Shown: positions 46,801 to 54,973 of the stretch, in pieces | How positions within the stretch are numbered: position 1 is the first letter of the stretch | Layout: the number at the start of each line of letters is the position of its first letter | Assembly: GCA_003254885.1 (NCBI GenBank) | Contig: QANT01006727.1 | Coordinates: 1-54,973 of the forward strand | Length of the DNA: 54,973 nt | Source: Purshia tridentata | Lineage: Eukaryota; Streptophyta; Magnoliopsida; Rosales; Rosaceae | Reading direction: 5' to 3' | Made by a program: the position numbers and the translations under genes | Notes under the pieces: model-generated | The model's input: only the letters and a program-made list of their open reading frames with translations | The model's database searches: none | What the model was told of the DNA's origin: nothing

Positions 46801-49221
46801 TTTAAATCAAAGCCAATGGACTTTGGTGCCCAAACAGAACCCCATGTTTAAGCTTGAAGATTGATTAGGTTCACAATGAAAAGATTTTCAATGTACTCGT
46901 ACAAACATTGGGTGTCATATGAAGCAATAAAATTTAGTATCTTGAAACCAACTGATATTTTCATAGCTTACACATGCAGCATTGAAATTTTGCAAATAGT
47001 GCACTGGGGAAAAACAAAACAGAGAAAAACAAGCAGATTAAATAAGCATACATATTTGAATTGCAGGAGCAAAGCATTAAAAAACTAAGTGAGCTATAAT
47101 AAACAGGAATCATCATTCCAGATTAAAAGTCAGGCAAAGATGCAATTTTTAAATACTTGAAATCTAAAAGATGCAGCTGAATACTTCCTAACTTCAGGCC
47201 GGAGAAAAAGTCGGAAACATACCGAATTCTCAGTTGCCACGCGGAATCTACCATGTATTGAAGCACCAGCCCCACCTCCCATGACAATTCCATTCAGAAT
47301 TGAAACCTTCAATGATGGTCATGCTAACCATAAGAAAAAATGCATATTTCAAATAAATGCTAACTTGACCAAGACTACATCTGAAACCGAAAGTCATGAT
47401 AGAAGTTAATATAAAAATTAAACTTAGAAAGTGAACTGGGTCACCTGGGGTTTACTGTAAGTTGCCATCAAGTAGTTTAAGATAAACTCCTTTTGAAAAA
47501 AATTGGCACCTAATCTCCAGTTTCCTAAGTGATACAAATGGGCAACATAATCATATCAGGTTGGCAGTACTATCTATTGCATCTTATAAATAAGGGATTT
47601 TTCATATTGGTAACTAAACTTTGGCCCTTGTCCCAATTAGGTACCCAAACTATTATTTGTCCTAATTTCATACCTAAGCTTATATTTTGTCCCAATTTGG
47701 TATATAATGTGACTTCCATCAAATAGTACTAACAAATGGCATCAAAGTTAGGGGCATTCTAGTCAACCAAGATTCATGAATAGAGTAAACTGCCCCTGGG
47801 TATAAGACATGTGTAAGGCATATGACCAAAATTTGTTAGTATTATTTGACAGAAGTCACATTATATGCCAAATGTTGGACAAAATAAAAGTTTGGGTATG
47901 AACTTGGGACAAAAAACAGTTTGAGTACCTAATTGAGACAAAGGCCAAAGTCCAGGTACCAAAACTGGAAAAACCCCTATAAATAAATAATCAAAGGTTT
48001 AATAAAATTCAGCAGTTTCCCAATGAAAGGTGGCTAAGAGAAGCTACAGAACCCAAAAAGGGAAATGAATAATAGTTGAAAATTTAAGGCATAAGAAATA
48101 GATGAGATGCACCTCAACTAGGCTATATCATAGAGCTCATTAGTTGATGATTAGGATCAGTAAAGTTGTCTGATAAGCAACAAAAGAAGCTAAAAACACA
48201 ATTAGGTTTTTTTCTTAACAAAATAAAATAAAGATGACAAAAGGAGCTGTACCTTCATTAATATTACGAACCACAGCTGCTACATCACCACCAGCACAAA
48301 AAGCTCTTCCTTTCCCCTAAAAACACACCAAAAAAAGAACAGATGGCATATAACTACTAGACTTCTTTCTTGTTTCTATTTGATGCTGTTTACAGATTAT
48401 GCATATGAAAATTAACACATGGAAGAAAAGTACCTTGACAATCACCAACTTGACATTAGCATCCTCCTCATAGGAAAGGAAAAGTTCCAACAGGCGAGAG
48501 ATCTGCAAAAATGAAACAAGCAATACACACCAATTAAATTCTTGTTTCACCAAAGCTTATATTAACTATACTCGATTCTAGTCATGTAGAGTATTCTACT
48601 CATGAGAAACAGTAAGATGTCAAACTTCCAACTCAAAATAGCAAAGTTATTTAATTACAAGACATTGTAATGTATATAACCCACAGAGTGATTCAAGAAA
48701 ATAAGGCAGTAAAATATCTTTTCATCGTAGGGCATACCATTTCAAAGGAAAGAGCATTCAATTGCCGAGGCCTGTTCAATGTCAATGTCCTGACAAACAA
48801 ATTCTGTTGTACCAAAACCTATCAGATAACAACAACAAAACGTAAGCTTCAGAAAGAAACAAGCTAGTTTATCGGAGCGCATAATGGCAAATCTTCAGGT
48901 ACTTGGTAACCATTAAAGTAAAACGTATCAATTCAAGAAAATTATTAAAATTGGAATTTAAAAATTTGAAATGATGAAGAGATCAAGGAAACAATTTGAA
49001 GAGCCAAATAGACACGGTACATGAAGCTCAAAGCTTTATTCCAAATTGTAAAAGGAAACAAAATATATGTATATATATACTAATTTTCTGAGAAACCAAA
49101 CAGAGCAAAGTATGAATTGAATTTCAACAGAAACAAATACACATATAATAAAGCTTATGAAAGCTTAGAAAATTGATTATACCGAATCTTCTTCGCGTCG
49201 GCTAGAGTTGGAAGAAGTCAT
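40807..49221 (-). CDS. CHY1: 3-hydroxyisobutyryl-CoA hydrolase, CHY1 type, peroxisomal
   Basis: Minus-strand exons: 49221-49183, 48818-48738, 48502-48434, 48316-48253, 47524-47445, 47306-47223, 46278-46194, 45200-45115, 44025-43904, 43074-43014, 42825-42727, 41766-41665, 41586-41545, 40944-40807; 383 aa, phases consistent. Crotonase fold: FCAGGD (69-74) and GIVMGGGAG (117-125) form the oxyanion region, and [10 protein letters not shown] (144-153) carries Glu145 and Asp153, the pair used by HIBYL-CoA hydrolases. The C-terminus AKL is a peroxisome targeting signal. The enzyme removes CoA from 3-hydroxyisobutyryl-CoA in valine breakdown. Exon 1 (13 codons, [13 protein letters not shown]) is unconserved but has an in-frame ATG and good donor. 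Exon 5 lies only 70 bases from a MITE. No disabling change seen. A close paralogue of CHY1 proper is possible. Confidence 0.92.
40992..41100. repeat. TA/CA-rich microsatellite in CHY1 last intron
   Basis: Alternating TATATA, CACACA and ATGCATG words run from about 41009 to 41100. Frames through it on both strands are artefacts. Confidence 0.7.
41107..41482. mobile_element. Foldback MITE copy 4 (distant), in CHY1 last intron
   Basis: The left arm contains CCACAAACTTGAGTTTATGG and the right arm CCACAAACTCAAGTTTGTGG, and the outermost bases also pair (TTCTCTAGATTGG against CCAGTTAAGAGC). The inside has AAACCATTCACTTTTTAGAA and AACCAAATCGAAAACC, loosely like the interior of copies 1-3, so it is probably a related family. 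Confidence 0.65.
43349..43643. mobile_element. Tourist-like (PIF/Harbinger) MITE in CHY1 intron 9
   Basis: Ends are long inverted repeats: GGCCTCATTTGGTGCATAAG on the left matches GGCCTCCTTTGGTACATAGG read from the right, and both continue with ATTGGATAGAATAAATG. TAA lies on both sides (43346-43348 and 43644-43646), the 3-bp duplication expected for this superfamily. The element is 295 bp and noncoding, with an odd run of Cs followed by GGGG near 43486-43496. Confidence 0.85.
45314..45349. repeat. (CAAA)n microsatellite in CHY1 intron 7
   Basis: About eight to nine copies of the CAAA tetranucleotide, uninterrupted, in a long intron between exons 8 and 7. A likely length-variable locus. Confidence 0.85.
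47594..47977. mobile_element. MULE-type MITE with perfect 9-bp TSD, CHY1 intron 4
   Basis: Long inverted ends: GGGATTTTTCATATTGGTAA on the left and GGGGTTTTTCCAGTTTTGGT read from the right, both continuing through ACTTTGGCC and CAATTAGGTAC. TATAAATAA flanks both sides (47585-47593 and 47978-47986), a perfect 9-bp duplication typical of Mutator-like transposition. Noncoding, 384 bp. Its edge is 70 bases from the exon 5 acceptor. Confidence 0.88.
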
Positions 49222-49314
49222 GACCGTACTAGAGATGAGCTGAAACAACTGAGACACACACAGAGACAAAGTTTTCTATGCTGATTCAGTGAATATTATT
49301 TTGTATTACCCAAA

Positions 49315-49330
49315 ATATATATATACATAT
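49315..49330 (-). promoter_or_regulatory. Candidate TATA region of the CHY1 gene
   Basis: On the minus strand ATATGTATATATATAT lies about 95-110 bases upstream of the ATG at 49221. Position is plausible, but AT-rich context makes it weak. Confidence 0.35.
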
Positions 49331-49800
49331 GCTGTAGAGATTGTATGCATAACTTTTGAGATGATAAAACCGACCACTTGCTGTTGTCGTCGAAAGTAGA
49401 GGAATTGGAAGCTTAGCGTCTGTTAATTTCAGCTAATCCAATACAAATAGTAGAAACAGTTGGGTCAGAGACGTGGCCTGAATGTAATTACGAGTAAGGA
49501 GTTAAATTTCGGTTCTGTGAAAATTTTCGATGAAAATTTCAGGAAATTTTAAATTTCGATAGAAATTATATGAAAACGATGAAAATTGCTATTAAAATAC
49601 GGAAATTTTAAATGAAACTTTATCAAAAGTTTATTTAACATATTATCTACTACCTTGATAAAAAAACATTGAAGAAACCAAATTATATAATGAGTTTCAT
49701 GTTATATAAGATAAATATAATGGGCGCTAGAAGCAAATATTGCACAAAAAAATAATTCACTTATTAATAATTACATAATTAACATAAGTATTCAATAGAA

Positions 49801-52800
49801 TCAATACCACATAGAGTTTCTAGGAGGTTCAAACTGTTCATTGTCTTCAGTATCATCATGTCCAGAGTAGGTGTACTGTGAAGAATAATCATCCCAGGAT
49901 ACTTCTCCACTATAATTTTGCATAAAATTCCCAACATGCCAACCATATGGATCAGGAACCTGTTGTGGTGGAATTTACCTATAGCCATACTCATTTCTAA
50001 AGTTTGTCTCTTGTTATGTCCATGAGTTACTATCAGACTCAACTGAGTAAGGTATATGTGATGGTGGGTAGAGGATTGGAGGGTTTTGTCCATAATTGTT
50101 ATTGTCACTTCCTACCCCCATAGAGCCAAAAGTGGTGGATAACGAATCTTCTTCTTCTTGTTCCAGACTCCCATAACCTCTTTGTCTGCGGGTATACTCC
50201 CTTCCTATGGCACCAATTCCTAGTTCGGCACGCCTACTCCTATGATCTTGATCTTATGTTGCATGGGTGTAGTTTGCTTCACCAGTAAATGGGCTCATAA
50301 ACTCTTGAAGATATCCAGTGTAATTTTCATTTTCACCACCATCATCACCACCACCACCACCACCACCACCACCACCACCATCACTATCATTACCATTACC
50401 TCCATTATTGCTAGGTGAGCCTGAGCCAATGTTGGAGTTGCCTGATCGAGAAAGATTAGCGGGAATTGACTCGTTACGATATGTCGACCTTGGTTGCATA
50501 AGTTCCTCAAAACTCCTAGCTGGGCTCACTTCCTCACTTATAACTCTATCCACATTAATACCTTCCTAGCGTGCTTGAGCTGCAATATCAGGATCTGGAT
50601 TGCCTTCAGCATCATCTAAATGGAGGGGCCTGATCCACTGATAAAGTTGGTCTCCCTCTATATCATCATCCCTCATAGCAGTCTCAAACAAATCTAGTGG
50701 ATCATATTCATCGATGCGATCCTGCTCTGCTTTCTTGTCTCGAAGTGTAAACCTCATATTATAGTAGCAATATACCATCTTCTCTAACCTACTATATGAG
50801 AGCCTATTTCGTTGCTTAGTGTGTATGAGTGCAAAAGTGCTCCAATTTCTTTCACAAGCTGATGATGACGCCTTTTTGCGATAAAATTTTGATGGCTAAC
50901 TTTCTCAAAGTAGGCGCATCACTCCCATACATGACCCACCATTCACCTAAAATGAAAAAATAGTTTGTGTAAGTGCAAATGTGTAACTATATAAATAAAT
51001 TAATAAATCAAATAAGTAATGAAGTTAATGATGTTAAATTTATACAAATAAGATACACACTTACAAGGAGACATTCTAGATCGAGCGGCAATTGCAGCTC
51101 GCTCTCCAAACATCTTTCGTGCATTTTTAAAATATGTTAACTGGATACAAATCATACAATATATCAATATCAGTCAAATATATAATTTAAGATAAGTAAA
51201 TTATATAAAGTATTAATATTTCTCGTAAGGAGCCTAAGGATTTATGGGCAAATTATTTTACCTCATTTCCAAATTGGCCAACTTCCGAACAATAAGGATC
51301 TAATTTCGAAAATACTTTGTGCACTGTCCGAATAAGCTCACTATCATCTCCAACGCCAGGTTGATACTGATAGCGAGGATTCAAATAATATGCTGCATGT
51401 ATCAAGTAAATATAATAAATCAATTTAAACAATCAAAAGATTCAAAACCAAATAACAAATAAATGATTGGGTTACCTGTTGCATGCAAATCGTGGTATAA
51501 TGTTTTAAACCATCGGTCATTAATAATTTTTATCACCCACCGTGCACCCGGAAGTTTGCTTAGCTTCTCATTCATGACACGCATCAACTCATAAATTGAT
51601 CCCATGGTAGGATACACTTCTGTATCCACGATATGTAAAACAACGTAGAGAGGTTCAAATAGACAGCAAACCTTTTTCACTTGTCCCCAAAAAGTGAGAT
51701 CAAGTACTATTGATTCAACCATCATACCAGCTTCTGAACGCACGAAAGTGCTATTACACCAATTATTACTGGTGAACAATTGTCTCAACCCCAACATATT
51801 ATCATGCAAACTATCTAATGCTAAATAGTTTGTAGCAAATCGGGTGGCAGCAGGACGAACAATATCTCCGTTGCAAATTTCTCGCATCTTTGCTAATAAC
51901 CAATTATGGTTGTAAATAAAATTTGAGATCATTCGGGCCTTTTTAATCACACTAGCAACCTGCTCTTTCTTTCCCATCTCTTCAAACATGAGATCAATAC
52001 AATGTGTTGCACACGACGTCCAATAGATATTGTATTTACTCATTATTTTCTTTCCTGCTTTGACAAATGCAGAACCATTATCTATCACAATTTGAACAAC
52101 ATTTACCTCTCCAACTTTTGCGATCATATCCTTCAGTAGTCTATATATGTATTTATGATCCTTTATGCGATCTGAAGAATCAACAAACTTGAGGAATACT
52201 GTCTTCCCTTTTGAATAAACCATAAAGTTTATAATAGACAATCTGGTTGGACCTGTCCAACCATCGCACATGATGGTGCAACCAAAAGTTGCCCAATCAG
52301 TCTTCAATCGGTTGACGTGCTCTTACATCTCTTTAAATTCCTGATCCAAATATGGGCCCCGTATTTGGTGAGGTGATGGAAGGTCCACTCCTAATTCTGC
52401 TTGCTGACATCCTATCAATAAATTTTTAAAATGATGAGATGCTGCCTTTGAAGGAGGAACATTTTCATAGATGAAGAACTTACTAATCAAGCGTTCCATC
52501 CCCTCTTTGATTGACCCTCCAGAAAAGAGATTTTTAACACTCTTTTGGCGTGCTTTCGATGCCTTGTACAAACTTGGTGCTACTGGAGGTGTTGGTGTTG
52601 AATAAGATTCCCTCATGCTCCCTCCTCTTCGCATCTGTGCACTAGAGCCAGAACCAGAACCAGAACCTTGTCCCCTATTTGAGACTTTATGTAAGTGTTC
52701 TCTCTCCCATTCTGCTGCTCTAGAGGCTCGAAGTGCAGTTCAAAAATGTCTTCGCTCCTTAGGCCCCATATCATCATTATGATCTTCATCATCATCATCC

Positions 52801-53120
52801 TCTTCATCGTCACTCAAATTAGTATGTCTTTGTCCTCGAAGCTCTTCCATGACATCCTCCATTCGTTGTATTTTTTTCTTTTTTTGGTATTGTTTGTGTT
52901 GCAACAGTGAAGTGATGTATTGTTTCACTTCTGGTGGGACTTGTTTGCATGGTTGCACATTATTTCTAAGATCCATACCACTAAGATGATATTTTAGTCT
53001 GGTCACTCTAGCACCCTTCATGGTTAGGCCACAATATTTGCATATTGAACCTTGTTTACTGCTCGGTCTTGGATTTGCATGCTCCCAAGCTGGATCGCGT
53101 GATCTTCCTTCATTGGCCAT
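49801..53120 (-). pseudogene. hAT transposase, BED / DUF659 / hAT-C type, broken
   Basis: Reading the minus strand from the ATG at 53120: a BED zinc finger (CKYC, then LKYHLSG), an acidic linker, the catalytic DUF659/RNase-H-like region (CDGWTGP, VIDNGSAFVKAG, CATHCIDLMFEE, about 52300-51476), further exons at about 51392-51261 and 51139-51066, and the C-terminal dimerisation motif SSSACERNWSTF near 50865-50830, followed by a Gly-rich and Tyr/Ser-rich tail ending at 49801. Breaks: in-frame TGA at 52740-52742, TAA at 52323-52325, TAG at 50566-50568, TAA at 50254-50256, and a one-base shift in the A/T run at 50873-50877. It cannot make an active enzyme. Domain order and size match autonomous plant hAT elements. 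Confidence 0.88.
50334..50386. repeat. CCA/CAT trinucleotide repeat in hAT relic
   Basis: A run of ACC codons (Gly on the minus strand) interrupted by ATC; it encodes a polyglycine/Asp stretch in the dead transposase tail. Confidence 0.8.
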
Positions 53121-54230
53121 TGAATCCTAAATTCCTATTAACAAAAAGACATGCACAATATAAGTCACTAACAAAATAGCAAATTAGTATTACCAAACCT
53201 AAATTCTAATCCCATATTTGGATGTTACAAATATAGGTATTACCAATTTCATATTGCCAATTTCATTTCATTTTACAAATATACCATTTACAATATATTA
53301 CTCAATTTCTTAATATTAGTTACCAAACTTATCAAACCACCAAATTACCAAAGTAACCAAACTTGAATTGTAACTAGTGACTACTAATTCCATTTGCCAA
53401 TTGCATAAGCTAAATGGAAATATGAAATTAGTATATGGAATTGATAATATTAATAAGTTATTATGAATTCCATTTCCATATACTAATTAGTAGTTAACTA
53501 GTAAGTTACTAAGTTAACTAGTATATGGAATTGATATTAAGTTATTAATAACTAGTTAACTAGTAGTAAGTTACTAACTACCAAATGGCAATACCAAATT
53601 ACCAATTCTATAACTTATAATTTATATAGACTATAAATCTATAATCCATATATTCATGAATCATGATTCATAATCATAATTCAAAATGTAACTTCATAAT
53701 AAATTATTATCTATATATATTAGACTAGTAAACTTACTAACTTAGTAGTTTTAGACTTCTAGTTAGAAACTCAAGATATTAATTTCTATGATTGTTTCAA
53801 AATTAATATTAAATTATAATTTATATAAAATGATTCAAATCAAATTCAAACCCAAAATCAAGCATAATTTCATCATGCATTCATACTAGACAAATTAATT
53901 GGAGATAACCCAAGTAAACAACTCAATTTTTACTTAATCAAATATGTCAAAAAACAAAATTAAATTTAAACCCAAAATTAGTGTAAAACTAACATCCTAA
54001 AATTCAATATTATAAATTCTTCAAATTAGAAATCTAAATNAATATTATAAATTCTTCAAATTAGAAATCTAAATATTAGGAAAGTGAAAGCCCATGGTAA
54101 GAGGAAACAAAACCACAAAAAATTATGTTGATTGGATACTCAAGATGGCCGGGATCGAAAAAAAATTGCACTGCTTGATGGGCTATTATTTCAGCCTTCA
54201 ACTGGTGCACTTCCACTTGCACACAAGGAC
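53121..54230. other. AT-rich 5' portion of the hAT element
   Basis: No coding sequence. 53340-53600 is packed with short palindromic words (TTAACTAGT, AGTTACTAAC, TATGGAATTGATA) in both orientations. A 34-base duplication around an N lies at 54006-54074. Confidence 0.55.
54006..54074. repeat. Exact 34-bp duplication joined by a single N
   Basis: 54006-54039 and 54041-54074 are identical, separated only by N at 54040. Same arrangement as at 5744-5872, suggesting an unmerged contig overlap. Confidence 0.85.
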
Positions 54231-54560
54231 AAGGCTTGGAGGTGAAGGAGGCTGATGGGTGGGTGTCTCCTGAAGGTTACAGATCATGGGTCGCCGGCCG
54301 AAGTGAAGATCTGATTTGCAAGGAGGAGATGGCTCCGGGTCGGCAAGGAGCGAAGGAGAGAGAGGCAGAGACAAAGGCAGACGCAAACGCAGCGCACAGC
54401 GCGCAGCGTAGGTCGAGGGTCAGGGGTGGCTGTGGGTCACGCCGGAGATGGTGCGCTAGCAACCAAAGTGAGGTCTGGCTCTGGGTGAAGGGATTGCGTG
54501 GAGAAGAAAGGCTGCTTGGGTTGGGTTTTCGAAGTGACCAGCGAGAGAGAAGGGCGAAAT
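54231..54560. other. GC-rich block inside the hAT element
   Basis: A sharply GC-rich stretch with overlapping open frames on both strands and no recognisable protein. By position it would be the promoter or noncoding first exon of the minus-strand transposase gene. Confidence 0.45.
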
Positions 54561-54799
54561 ATAGCAGAAATGTCGAAATTTGGATGCTTTTTCGCCAAAA
54601 TTTTGCGAAAATTTCGCTAAAATTTCGCGAAAAATTGGGAAGTTGAATTGAGATAGGTCTCGAAATTTCGGTTCGAAATTGTCTCGAAATTTCAAGAAAT
54701 TTCACCGAAATTTTAATATATACCCTAAAAAATTTCGATACTCCATAAAAACGAAATTTTCGGCGAAATTTCGCTGAAAATTTCGAAATTTATACCTTG

Positions 54800-54973
54800 C
54801 CTTGAGTATCGAAATTGTTAAACCGAAATTTTGAGGCACTTGATTTTGAGGTGCCCTAGCGCTTCCCTTGTTATTATTATATTTATTTTTGTTATTATAA
54901 TTTAACTTTTATTTTTTTAAATAATAATTACTTTTGTTGCGGACTAATCTACCAGTAATGAGTATTTTTTGCG
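54800..54973. other. DNA beyond the hAT element
   Basis: Contains one more AAATTTCGG-like word (minus strand, near 54822-54832) and a short repeat of TTGAGGCACTTGATTTTGAGGT-like sequence; otherwise AT-rich. It may be the true element edge or part of a neighbouring repeat. Confidence 0.4.

Larger units (their letters stand above)
49495..54799 (-). mobile_element. Full-length degenerate hAT transposon
   Basis: One end reads TAAGGAGTTAAATTTCG (49495-49511) and the other, on the minus strand, CAAGGTATAAATTTCG (54799-54784), an imperfect inverted repeat. Both subterminal zones are dense in AAATTTCG and GAAATTTC words (49501-49620 and 54575-54790), as expected for transposase-binding repeats. Between them lies a broken hAT transposase on the minus strand. 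An 8-bp target duplication is not clear (only GAGTA is shared near both ends), and a further AAATTTCGG-like copy at 54812-54832 makes the right boundary uncertain by tens of bases. Confidence 0.7.

Noticed and set aside
48317..48553. A longer single-exon frame around CHY1 exon 3
   Set aside because: Only the central 23 codons match the family; the flanks are intron read-through past good GT and AG signals.
7467..49221. A metabolic gene cluster or co-regulated system linking the five genes
   Set aside because: The products belong to unrelated pathways, lie on both strands and are separated by long repeat-rich spacers. Nothing in the sequence ties them together.
54236..54705. Overlapping long frames on both strands
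   Set aside because: They arise from the GC-rich block and the AAATTTCG array of the hAT element; no protein family is recognisable.

Overview
The window is plant nuclear DNA, AT-rich and intron-rich, almost certainly from a eudicot. The spliced genes have GT-AG introns, CT-rich 5' leaders and TATA boxes, and the intergenic DNA is full of MITEs, SINEs, a solo LTR and a decayed hAT transposon. A woody rosid such as a Rosaceae species is my guess from overall impression; nothing here proves it. All exon models were built by hand from reading frame, splice signals and family resemblance.

Layout. 1-7300: no gene. It holds a terminal-inverted-repeat element with a C-rich interior (1299-2066), a near-perfect hairpin (3549-3671), and two small hAT-type elements with readable 8-bp target duplications (4521-4718 and 4802-5332). 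7467-11927 (+): CYP88A cytochrome P450, ent-kaurenoic acid oxidase of gibberellin synthesis, 8 exons, 500 aa. 12990-13690: a decayed copy of that gene's intron 1, apparently the ghost of a lost tandem paralogue. 14461-14680: a minus-strand SINE. 14976-19431 (+): circularly permuted mitochondrial GTPase (DGP2/MTG1 type), 8 exons, 367 aa, with a second SINE in intron 2. 23019-29604 (+): type-B response regulator of the cytokinin/two-component family, 8 exons, 771 aa, with Glu in place of the phospho-accepting Asp. 30426-31075: solo LTR with 5-bp target duplication. 32-36 kb: MITEs and a 125-bp tandem duplication. 36217-37518 (+): intronless U-box/ARM E3 ligase of the PUB22/23/24 group. 40807-49221 (-): CHY1-type 3-hydroxyisobutyryl-CoA hydrolase, 14 exons, 383 aa, C-terminal AKL peroxisome signal, with a Tourist-like MITE, a MULE-type MITE and a foldback element in its introns. 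About 49495-54799: a full-length but dead hAT element whose transposase reads on the minus strand with several stops and a frameshift.

The five host genes (gibberellin synthesis, mitochondrial ribosome assembly, cytokinin-type signalling, ubiquitination, valine catabolism) are on both strands, far apart and share no pathway, so I see an ordinary gene neighbourhood and not a biosynthetic cluster. The most biologically interesting points are the pseudo-receiver type-B regulator with a duplicated 52-residue block, and the ghost KAO paralogue. Two of the three single N characters sit exactly between duplicated sequences, which looks like an assembly join artefact.
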